Source of the DNA: Anticarsia gemmatalis
Taxonomy: Eukaryota; Arthropoda; Insecta; Lepidoptera; Erebidae
Length of the DNA stretch: 64,000 bases
Assembly: GCF_050436995.1 (NCBI RefSeq)
Contig: NC_134745.1
Location: forward strand, 2,356,001 to 2,420,000
Direction of reading: 5' to 3'
A program made the position numbers and the translations under genes. Positions 34,321 to 44,755 of the stretch are shown piece after piece (position 1 is the stretch's first letter; each line of letters opens with the position of its first letter). The notes beneath the pieces are model-generated. The model did not search any database and had not been told where the DNA came from. It saw only the letters and a program-made list of their open reading frames with translations.

Positions 34321-37300
34321 ATGTTACATGATCATAAATTAGAAGCTAAGGTGTCTGATTCAAGAAAAACTTAACAATCTTAAGATATAACTAAGTTAAA
34401 TATTAAGTATGAACATTCAAATGTAACTAAGTTAAATATTAACTCCAGCTAAAAATAAAGCCAGTCATAAAAAGGAGACAGAAAAAATATTAGTACAAAT
34501 ATCTACGCGCCATTAGAATACGGATGCTTATAAAGATGAATCATATTTCTATTTATAAGTTAACTCTTAAACGATCGGATAATGTTAATGAATATCCAAT
34601 TGCTTGAATGTACTAAGTTACTTGTGTATTTTACAAGTTTATATTTTATACTGAGAAACTAGTTGTTGTATCTTTTGCTACAACTGTTCAACATACATAC
34701 ATACATAAACACACAACAACACGCCTGTTATGCTCTAAGGTGTAAACAGAAGTGTACGACACATGCCTATGGTTTGCCATTTCCAATATTAGTCCCATGT
34801 GATAAGGACGACTGCAACTATTTTGATACATTAAATGAATTCACCTACAATAATAGTTATAAATCATCAAAAAACTTAAATTGTTTCTATTCTAACCGAC
34901 ATTTCCATTGACAATATTAGTATAATGCACTCAAATGAATGATGCAGCGTCTACCTGAAAAATCCTAATTTACAAATCAGCCAAGCGTGGTGGGTTTTTC
35001 GGTTTACCGCTACTGAAAAAAGTAGAATCACAAAATAATTAGACTTACTTGGAAAACAAGTTGTATCACTTACGTTTATGAACTGTGTTTTGTAGTATAA
35101 AGTCAATAAAAAAACATTTTAATTACAGTCATATTAAAAAAAATATTCGATATCTTGTAAATATGAATAATTGCGTTAAGTCTCTCGTAATATATTTAGT
35201 TATTACAAGAATATATGTCCGAGATTTGCATGTTCTTTCAATAACTGTGTGACTTATTTCATCAAATATCTTCCGGTAACAAAAGTCATCGTATTACCAA
35301 CACACATAAACAGTAGTTATTAACTATCTTTGAAACTCTTTAAGAAACTTATTCATAGGACATAACTTGTTTGAATTGCCGATTGTACTGGTACACAAAT
35401 AGCAATAACTTATTGAAAATGTCTATAAACGTCAACTTAGTTTAAATGATAACTAATAAAAACGTAAGTAATTAAAACTTATTTGCATCAACAATTTTCA
35501 TATTTCACGTACAAAAGTTAACATCAAACGTTCATTTAAATTCACAAATTGATACTATAATAACTCAACTTCACAATTATTGATTTCATTAACCCAAGAT
35601 ATTTAACTGTACCTAAAAATAAAATAAACCTTTCATTTTCAAGAAAGAAAGACCAAAATAAATATTGCTATGTATCATACATAAACAAAAATAAATACGC
35701 AAATCCTTCTTCCTGTACAACACTCACCAACACGACCGTTCCCTTCAAGAGTCCAAATCGGACTGCCTTCAATACCTAGTCCCCTAGACACAGAATACCA
35801 AAGTAAAGTCCCTGCACCACAACAGATCAAGCGGTCGATAAACTGATTCGTAGAACATAATAATAATAAACAACACGTGATATTTCCTTATCAATTCACT
35901 TGTTACTGAAATAAGAAAAAATATTTCCAAGTAACTACAAGGATAGGTCCGAGAGGTATGTCGTGTACTACAGATGCTTTAGCTACGCTATATTATGCGA
36001 TATCGTATTTGACCTGTGACTAATCTATACTTTGTGCGTTTATTTCCGTCATTTCCGTGTTCCTGTGGTCCTGTAACGGAGAAATCAATTATTCTCATAA
36101 TATTTGTATCATAGTAATGCTTTCCCTAGGTTACGGTTTGTTAGGTAAAGAAAACTTGGGCTTTTACCATTGAGAGTTGGTAAATCTTAGGTTTTACCGA
36201 AAAATCTTAGGATTTACCACAGTTCGGGCTTTTACAGTAACATACATACATATGCTTTTGATGTAGCGTATTGCAGTGTTTAGTCTGAGAGTCAAATCAA
36301 ATTGTAATTTATTTTAATATTTACGTCTAAGTCCTAAGGAGAATCACAAAACATAGTTTTCTACGAACATCTAAATCAACATGTTTATTCAAACTGAGAC
36401 TTGTCAATTGAATTCACACACTTCAATAACTGCAATTCATTATTTACTCTATCGCAAAACATCGATACATCAATAGCTTTTAGTGCATCACGCACCTACA
36501 TTTATTTTATATGAACATATTGAACGCTTACGATACAGAACTAAGTAAGTATATATTTATACCAGTTATTATTATAGTTATTGTAACGATGAAGCGCGTA
36601 AGCAAAAACTATCGACTTCGATGAATTAACGAATGAATTTTAATATTAATTTTAAATGAAGGAACAAGGTTCCGTGGCAAGGATTAGATTCTATCTGAAA
36701 TTAACGTTTAAGATAGTGTCAATTATTGTTTGATATTTTAGAAAGGATACAATAATTATTTACTGTTTATTTATTTTTAAGTTTCCGACTGTTATCATAC
36801 CGGTAGGTATAGATATATGAAATACGAACATATTTTCTCGTTTCTATGAGTAAGAGGGATATGGGACAAGCCTGTTACAACCATCTACGTTTCCTTACTA
36901 CCGGGAATAGTGTAAGAAAATTTTCAAAATCTCATAATACTTTGGCCGTTCACACTTCGGCCGACTTTATTAAAGGCTACAGTATTAATACGATGATTGA
37001 TAATAGGTACTTATAAACTCTAAATCGACTTTTCAATTTATTATCTGAACATAGACAGTTCAAATGTTGAAGCTGGTTTTAAGTTAATTAGTTCCTGTTA
37101 CATAATCATGTACGCTTTTACTAGTTTATTTTCAGGATGAGCTGAAAAAAAATGATGCAAACTACCCAGAATGTGTTTGTTTCTATGCACGACAACTTGG
37201 AAAAGCTATAAATACTAAAGCTCTATGCCTTACGTCAAACTATTAGACTTCATCCTTCATTTGCTACAAAAGCTCGAAAATCTTTATCAACATCAAAATG

Positions 37301-37493
37301 TCGGTTCCAAAATCACAAAATCTCAGTACCGTAAGACAAAATAGCAGTCAGATGGACCAAATAGAATAAACCGAACTAACAATATCCTTGCAACGGAACC
37401 ATAATAAATAATGTTAATAAAAACGTGCACAAAAAGTGAAGAGTGTAATAAACACTTGCGCGCTCGAGGTGGGTAATGACATAAGCTTACTTG
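34321..37493. other. Intergenic with small repeat fragments
   Basis: No supported gene. A short dispersed-repeat piece lies near 34,718-34,800 (see 20,845). A coding-like minus-strand fragment lies at about 35,690-35,830 and is discussed as a finding. The sequence is otherwise AT-rich and featureless. Confidence 0.45.
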
Positions 37494-37500
37494 TATATAA
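37494..37500 (+). promoter_or_regulatory. TATA box of the Gly/His-rich gene
   Basis: TATATAA lies 35-41 nt before the ATG at 37535, so the 5' UTR would be only about 10 nt. Confidence 0.65.
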
Positions 37501-37534
37501 GGTGTGTCGGGGTGCTAGCCGGCACAGTGGCAAC

Positions 37535-38707
37535 ATGACCAAGCTAGCAGTCATCGCCATCGCCTTAGGGCTCGTAGCCTGCACTTACGCAGCTTCAGGT
37601 CTGTTTGCAAACATTATTTTGACTTGTATTTCGATATTGAGTGTTAAAACTGTGTTACTTTGTGCTTTGGGAGATTAAAAAAAACATAACAAATACATAT
37701 GTTTATTTTTAACATGTGTTTTTTAAATATCTGATTGGAAATAGTTCCAGTACAATATTCGTGATTTCATGATTTACGGAGCGATCTATGGGGATATCAT
37801 GTGAAACAAAATTATATTTACTGATCTATACAAACTCTCTTTGATAAAGAAATCTAATACCAAAGTATAATATTAATATTTTTCTGTTATCTTTGCAGAA
37901 CATTACCGTGTCCGCCGTGGCTATGGTAGCCAGGGTGGCGGCGGCGGAGGTGGCTTCGGCGGCGGCGGTGGTGGCGGCTACGGCGGTGGCCTAGGCGGAG
38001 GTGGCGGCCAGGGCGGAGGCGGAGGCGGAGGTTTCGGAGGCGGCGGCGGCGGTGGCCACGGAGGCGGTGGAAGCCACGGAGGTGGTGGTAGCCACGGAGG
38101 TGGAAGCCATGGAGGCGGAAGCCACGGCAGTGGTGGCCACGGAGGCGGCTTCAACAGCGGCGGCGGTGGCGGCCAGGGAGGCGGCGGCGGTCACGGAGGC
38201 GGCGGTGGCGGCGGCTACGGTGGCAGCGAAAGTGGCGGCTTTGGCGGTAACCAAGGCGGCGGCAGCGGTGGTCACTCAGGAGGCGGCAGCGGTGGTTACG
38301 GCAGTGGCGGCAACGGCGGCGGTGGTCATGGAGGCGGTCTCATCGGCGGCTACGGAGGAGGCAGTTCAGGCGCTACTGCCAACGCCAATGCGAACGCTAA
38401 CGCTAATGCCAACGCTGGAGCTGGCGGCTATGGTGGACACGGCGGTGAGAGCGGCGGCCATGGCGGACACAAACCTGGATATGGGTAATTATCATTATTT
38501 TAAATAGTTTATAAGTTTTATGACTAGATATAAGAAAGTCCTCAGTTGCACTCTAATTAATTATTCTGTAGCCTAAAAATTGTGTTGTCAAACTCAATGT
38601 TAATATAACGTTATTATTTCGAGTCTTCCTCCTGCCAATACACATTATAATCATTTCATATAACTTGTCCTCTTTATAATATTGTGTTTCTTTGTTTCAG
38701 ACGTTAG
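37535..38707 (+). CDS. Secreted Gly/His-rich protein (about 218 aa)
   Basis: Exon 1, 37535-37598, encodes the signal peptide MTKLAVIAIALGLVACTYAAS (phase-1 donor G|GTCTGT). Exon 2 starts at 37899 after CTTTGCAG. The mature start is EHYRVRRGYGSQGG, carrying the cluster's R-V-R-R-G-Y motif. The body is mostly Gly with H-G-G-G-G-S-H repeats, G-G-Y and Q-G-G-G. Near the end are T-A-N-A-N-A-N-A-N-A and then G-G-Y-G-G-H-G. There are two possible ends. Reading through gives GYG-stop at 38486-38488 (217 aa). Splicing G|GTAATT (38485) to TTTCAG|A (38701) gives GYGR-stop at 38705-38707. I prefer the latter because the gene at 43264 has a phase-2 intron at the matching place, again GG|A. AATACA near 38,795 could serve polyadenylation. 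I infer a silk-like, adhesive or cuticle-type matrix protein. Confidence 0.88.
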
Positions 38708-39730
38708 GAGTACATCGTGAAAGAAGTATTAAGTGTGAAATCTAAAAAGCTCAATGTGATACATTTATAAGTTACGTTTCGCCATACATTTGTAAATACA
38801 TATGTATTAGCTAATACAAATATATTATTTTTGAAATATTTTTTTGTTTATCTACAATCCTTATCCCACTACAATTACATCACCTTCACAAAAGCATTTT
38901 TTACTGACCTGTGAAAATAACTGCACAGAGACACTCCAAAAATAGAAAAACATTACCCAAATACATAAACTGAAACAAAGCCAAATCCTGAAAAGGCAAG
39001 AAACATATTTTTAATCTCCATTGAGCAGCATACTTTAAGTTCTGAAGTTCTGAAGTCAGAGATTTCGATAATAAACAGAGTATACGTTTCTAAAGCATGA
39101 TTAGAGTAGGTATATTCCATAGTAGTCCAAAACTGTTTCGATTCATCAAGTTTTGATAGTTTTCTTATTATTAAACCGGTATAATCCGATTCTATTAGAA
39201 CTAAAAATCTCATCTTTCTTAGAAAAAAGGATACATTTAGAACAATCCAGAAGCAACATTTCGTTGTCTCACATCTGCATTGGTCGAAACATTTAGCATC
39301 CCTCTCACAATGCTGTTAATTCGTGCACCAAGTCTGGAAATAATTATTGTATAATATATTGGGACATAGTTAGGTAACTATGTCCCAATAACTTACCAGC
39401 ACGAACAATATCAAGACATTTAGTCTGAACAAATATCATCTGCTTCTACATTGCTCACGAACAATAAAATTAACTCTTGAAATAAGATTACACATTTGGT
39501 TTCATACAAGATGAGAAAGATCTTCTTCAATAACCCTTCACTAATGAAATATTGAACCTTACGTTGGTATTCTAAAGTTGATAATCGTAAATCCTCATTT
39601 CTCACGTTCTATTTATTCATTAAACTAATCAATCTGAATTAATTAACAAAGCATCAAGGTAACGTAAAATAGATTGAATTGTTCAGGACATTTTGCCACA
39701 AAAAATTGTTAAAATCGGAAAGTGAATGAG
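38708..39730. other. Intergenic; contains a 30-bp palindrome
   Basis: It holds the putative 3' UTR of the Gly/His-rich gene and AT-rich DNA. The palindrome at 39359-39388 is the only notable feature. Confidence 0.5.
39359..39388. repeat. Perfect 14-bp inverted repeat, 2-nt centre
   Basis: TTGGGACATAGTTA, then GG, then its exact complement TAACTATGTCCCAA. It lies about 370 bp upstream of the TATA box of the Gly/Lys/Asp-rich gene. Confidence 0.8.
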
Positions 39731-39737
39731 TATTTAA
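39731..39737 (+). promoter_or_regulatory. TATA-like box of the Gly/Lys/Asp-rich gene
   Basis: TATTTAA lies 67-73 nt before the ATG at 39804 and would give a 5' UTR of about 40 nt. Confidence 0.5.
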
Positions 39738-39803
39738 GGAGTACAATGTTTGTTGTTGATCATAGTCGATAGCAGTTCGTGGAAGGAGGTCAAATAGAAC
39801 AAA

Positions 39804-41039
39804 ATGAAGAATATTACTCTGGTCGTTCTTCTGGCTGTTGTGTTCGTAGCTTGCGCATACGCAGCTCCTGGAGGTAAGCGTTTTACATTCATACATATAG
39901 AAAATCATTCACTATATGTATTCTTGGTCCTAATTTCACGTTTCGTGGTATCAGCACGACATGTTTTCTATCAAAAACCTGCTGTAATGGGGATTTGGGT
40001 GATGTTTTAAAAATAGGCTCGATGCCTAACGACAACCCTTTTGAGAACAACTCTCCTTAGGACAATATGTACATAATATAATACATCATAATATTATCCT
40101 ACGTAGTAGAACTTTTGTCCCTATCTCTGTCCCTGTCTCTTTTTTTTGTTAATGATACATATACCTGATTCTTCGAACCAGAATTTATAACCGTCTTATT
40201 TGGTTAGTTGGTCTTCTTTTGAAGACATAAAAATTGCAGTGGTTTCTCTTTAAAGTTACTGAGGTTTTTCCAAGCATTATTAAAGTCTTATGATTTACCT
40301 TAATTAACAATTTAAGGTCATTAAGATGTCACATTGAATCAAAACACAATCAATTTTAAGTCTAGGGCAAGCTAGATAAAAAATGTACCGTAGTAAAAAC
40401 CTGTATAGATCATTTAGACGCTAATTATGTAACTGGATTTAAACACTTAATGGCTATTTCGCCCTTAGATTTATGATATAAAAAGACCAAAAGTAGTTAT
40501 TAATCTTCTGCTAATAAGTGCCTTCTTATAAATGAATTCACGGAATATTTAAATAGGTAGTCAAGAGCGGACAAAACTTGTGTTATTTTTAAATGCAAGT
40601 TCTGTCCGAGTATATCGATTACTACTGATATTTTTACTTTAAACTTAACCTGAAGACAAATAAACTAAACAGACCAATTGAAAATCTCCTCTTCTTGATG
40701 AAGTCGGTAAAAAATATTGGTAACTGTACCAAAAAATAAAAATTAACAGTAGATGTCACACTAATATTTCTGTATATTCCAGTCTACGACGGTAAAAGCG
40801 AATACGGCAAAGGGGGTAAAGGTGATGGAAAAGGCGACGGTAAGGGACATGGCGGCCACGGAGGGGGTGACGGCAAAGGGCATGGCGGCAAAGGAAGCAG
40901 TAGCAGTGAATCGAATGAATCTAAGAGCAGTGAAGAGAGCCACGGTAAAGGCGGTAACGGCAGCGGTAAAGGCCACGGCAAAGACGATGTGGGGAAGAAG
41001 GGGGGCAAAGACGACGGTAAAGGGGGCAAGAAGTGGTAA
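39804..41039 (+). CDS. Small secreted Gly/Lys/Asp/His-rich protein (108 aa)
   Basis: Exon 1 (39804-39873) encodes MKNITLVVLLAVVFVACAYA followed by A-P-G, with donor G|GTAAGC in phase 1. Exon 2 (40783-41039) follows a 909-nt intron ending ATTCCAG. The mature chain starts near VYDGKSEYGKGGKGDGKGDG. It continues with K-G-H-G-G-H-G-G-G-D-G-K-G repeats, then an acidic Ser block S-S-S-S-E-S-N-E-S-K-S-S-E-E-S, then more Gly/Lys/Asp and a C-terminal K-K-W. It lacks the R-x-[RK]-R-G-Y motif and the Ser-Ala tail of its neighbours. The signal peptide resembles that of the preceding gene (V-A-C-[AT]-Y-A-A), and the intron phase is the same. It is highly charged and probably disordered. The His/Asp/Glu content could bind metal ions, which is inference. 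Confidence 0.9.
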
Positions 41040-41047
41040 CATGAAGT

Positions 41048-41053
41048 AATAAA
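41048..41053 (+). terminator. Poly(A) signal AATAAA
   Basis: AATAAA begins 9 nt after the stop codon of the 39804 gene, so the 3' UTR is very short. Confidence 0.75.
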
Positions 41054-43209
41054 ACTTTATAATGTTTGTTATTCCAAATCTTAGTTGTTAGGCTGCTGAA
41101 TTATAGATATAACGATAGATTCTTATTTATTTTTGTTTTGCGCAATTGACACATTAAAGATGTCTGTTTAAATTGTATTTTTATTCATGACCCCAGAAAT
41201 ATATGTTTCTTACGAACTCGTATATTCTAAGAAGCTCCCAGTTAATATTCACAACATTTCCAAAATAGTTTGCAACGATATTTAGCCAAAACATTAAAGT
41301 ACCTTGTCAGTTTTATATATGAGGTACGAGAAGCATAGAAATCCAAATTCATAGACCTCTAAAAGATTATATATACTATGTTACTATGTTACGTCCTCTG
41401 TAAAATACAGACACCAGGAACGGTCTGATAACTGTACAAGTCAAAACATTTGATTTATTTTCAATAACAACAGTCACGGAACTTCGTGATTCCATCTCAG
41501 TTACACGCGTCAACAATGCTTCCTATAAAACTAATATAAATCATAATAATCGTCGCTTTAACGTGAAATAAATGGATCTAGTGCATATCAAGTGTTTGTG
41601 CATATCTGATATGATTCCATTAACATCTCACGTTCCTGCGGTCTGTAGGTGTCATAAATTATGTATACCGTTTCGTTTGATGAATAAAAATGTACTAATA
41701 CCAATAAATGTTGCGGTTTTACACAATATTGTATAAATAATTGATCACATAACGAGTAATGTGAAGATTAATTGCTATATTTCTATTGTGAATGTCTACC
41801 ATGATGTGTGGTCGAACCACAACACAAATTAGATTCCTAGAAAATTCCTGCGTAGGTTTACTATTTCTAAGGAAATCAAATGTACAGGAAAATGTGTTCT
41901 GCACTCACTAATAAAATAATTCAACGAGTCAACAACATGTATGTAGATGATAACTATATTATTATTTGAAGAGATACGATGGTTAAGTTTTAGATTACAC
42001 TATCTTGTATACGGTACGATAGGACTGAAATTGTAACTTTATGTACAAAAATCATGCATAATGAAAAAAAATTAAAAAAGAGGTGCAATGTTGTTGCGCC
42101 ATGTAAATGTCAAGACGATTCGGCTACCCTGAATCTCAGCATTTACCGTTAAATCTATGAGTCATGATCAAATGTCCACGGCTGGTGTGAATGTCCAGGC
42201 AACAAAACACAAAGAAACTAACAACTACACAGCAAAACCTATACAGTTCCACCAGCCTGGAGCAACGACTTGCTACCAATAATAAATACAAGTTTACGCT
42301 CAGTTGATTCTGAAAGGTTTTACCAAACTTTTTTTAAATACAAATGATGATTGTTTACAAAAAACATATTATCCTCGGGGTAAAAAAAGTCCCGAGCGAA
42401 CGACCGAATAGGCAAGGTCACTGTCATGCACGGGTGTTGCCAACAAACGTGTACCAGTTACGTCTTAAACGTGTTATCGTTAACTTTTAAAAGTAATGTT
42501 TAGTTATATTCTATAAGAACTTCAATGAACGATGAATGATTAAGGTACTAATGGAACAGGTGATTTACAATCAGAATGCGAAATTGGATAAAACAAATCT
42601 TTTACATTCTCATTATCTTCCAATTCATGTAAAAGACTAAAAAGGCCTCGAGGATTGACCTATCATAGGGTATCTAACAATATGCAGAACGGTACAGTCT
42701 AAGTGAAACTGCGGGGTGGTACAGCTGGTAAGTAGTATGATTTATACCTAATAGAAATATTTTTAAAACCATTTGGCGATTAAAAAGTGTGGCCAGGAGT
42801 TTGTTGCCGACTCTTGACTATCATAAGTGGCAGCATTTGACTTGAATTAATAAATTATATGACTTTGGTTTGGAAGTAAACAAACAACAATGAAGTCCAA
42901 TTATTGGAGTCAAAACAAATTAAACAACATTCTGGAAGCATTACATAACGAAGTACTCCAAACGGAGAAGCAATTTAACTGTCAACTGATCCCAGCAGAC
43001 ACTTCCTACCATATTTGAATCACATCTATGGCTAATCGGGCCCTGTCCTCAGTCAAGGGCATCAGTCAGACCGTCCAAATTAACCCGTACGATGCATTGT
43101 TCAGCCATCAAGGCATGTCACCGAAAATGTGGCATTTTGATTCACCATGAAGGATATGATGCATGACTAGGGGTCATCTGCTGTCATCCTGACCGGAACA
43201 TGGCTGTGT
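41054..43209. other. Intergenic, no supported gene
   Basis: AT-rich sequence without recognisable coding, RNA or repeat features. Confidence 0.5.
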
Positions 43210-43216
43210 TATATAA
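43210..43216 (+). promoter_or_regulatory. TATA box of the 43264 gene
   Basis: TATATAA lies 48-54 nt before the initiator ATG, a spacing close to that of the two large genes. Confidence 0.65.
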
Positions 43217-43263
43217 AGCATGTGGATGATGGATAGTATTCTATTTATCATTTGGATCACAAT

Positions 43264-44707
43264 ATGACGAAGGTGGTCGCTGTTTTGGTGGCTATGGTGC
43301 TTCTTGCTGTAGCGGTGGAAAGCCGAGGTGAGTTCCGCATACTTCCAATAAATAATGTCCAAATTTAAAAAAAAATCCTTAAATCCGATTTTTCCAGTAC
43401 TGAAATGGTTACTATTGGATTTTCCTTTAGCTGTGTCCTTCCCTTGTCATCGTTTAACAGTGATTTAGCAGCTAAGTGGTACATGGTGCCGCTGCCAGAC
43501 CCATCGAGCAAGTCTTCGGCATCTTCAAAGCATTTAATGTTAACGTTAGCTAGACTTATTAGATCGATTTTTTCTTTAACCAGATTGGCGGTTTGAATCA
43601 GCGAAGAGGGTGAAGCGTGGATATAACGGCGGGTTCGGCAGTGACGTCACGTTTGGACGAAGTGATGAAAATGCCAGCGTCAGCAGGGAAGGACTCAACG
43701 CTTGCAGTGGAGAGGGAGATAGGGGGTGAGTTTGAAATCTATGAATATTTTTTATGTGTATTTTTATTTTATGTGCTAGATTAACAATATTAAAATGATT
43801 AATCCAAAACGCTCAATGCTAGGTCAATTACTTACCTTATTAATGTTTAAATTTAAATCTTTACGTCCCCTTTTGAAATAAAATGTGTTTTTGGGATTTT
43901 AAAAGAATTACTAGACTAAACTGACAGCATTCTACCCTATTACGGTCCATTTGTTTACTTTATACAGTTTATGATTGACATAATGCATAGACTATCCTCA
44001 AATCATGACCTTCTACTACACATATCAGTATTGTTAATAAGCACCTCATCAGTGATATATGAACATTGTAAATATTTAGTAGTCTTTGTCCTGTCAAATG
44101 TTTCATACTACTCGATAAACTAGTACGAAATACGTCAGATTTAATATAACAATACAGCAATATTCTTCCGTCTGACTAGCAGTCAAGCATGCGGTGATAA
44201 TACGGTAATCACTTAACGGGTTAACAAGCGGTCAATGATTGTCATTACTTGATCACTTTGCTATTATATGCTCAATTTACTGTAAGTAGCTGCAATGGAT
44301 GTGGTTCAATTCAGAAGAATAAAGCTATTTGGCAATCTCCAAGGTTATTTCCATTGCTATGTGCCATCAAATATAAAAGGAACATTCTGACACTTATGTA
44401 GTCATGCATTTTGAATAAAAGAGTATTATTTCTAACAGAATGTGTTTGAATATTTTGAGTGCTGAATAACATCCAGATTATTAATTTATGCATCAAATAT
44501 AACACTAAATATATTGATGTATCTTACAGTTAAGGAAGTATTGTCAAAACTTTGTTTCTTTTTTCTAGATACAGTGGCAGCCGAGAGCTAGGGTATAACA
44601 GAGATGGGCGCCAGAACGACAACCGCCGTGGAAACCGCTCGTTTAGCAAAGCGTCCGCTTCCGCCTCCGCTACCGCCTCTAACCAAAACCACAACTTTGC
44701 ACTCTAA
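43264..44707 (+). CDS. Small secreted protein with KRVKRGY site and Ser-Ala tail (about 114 aa)
   Basis: Three exons: 43264-43327, 43584-43725 and 44569-44707. Exon 1 encodes the signal peptide MTKVVAVLVAMVLLAVAVES with donor G|GTGAGT (phase 1). Exon 2 has two in-frame acceptors. TTTAACCAG at 43583 has the better pyrimidine tract and is chosen; ATCAG at 43601 would drop six residues. Both lead into A-K-R-V-K-R-G-Y-N-G-G-F-G, the cluster motif. Intron 2 is phase 2 (GG|GTGAGT to TTCTAG|A). The last exon encodes an Arg/Asn/Gln-rich stretch and then S-K-A-S-A-S-A-S-A-T-A-S-N-Q-N-H-N-F-A-L. It is less Gly-rich than its neighbours and has one mature Cys. AATAAA is 43 nt past the stop. It may be a processed peptide or a small matrix protein. 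Confidence 0.88.
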
Positions 44708-44749
44708 TTCTAACAAATGTATGAAAAAACAACAAATGAATGTTTAAAA

Positions 44750-44755
44750 AATAAA
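44750..44755 (+). terminator. Poly(A) signal AATAAA
   Basis: AATAAA lies 43 nt after the TAA stop of the 43264 gene. Confidence 0.75.

Noticed and set aside
38001..38507. 168-codon Ala/Val/Glu-rich frame within the Gly/His-rich gene
   Set aside because: It is a frame-shifted shadow of the Gly codons. The frame joined to the signal-peptide exon is the Gly/His reading.
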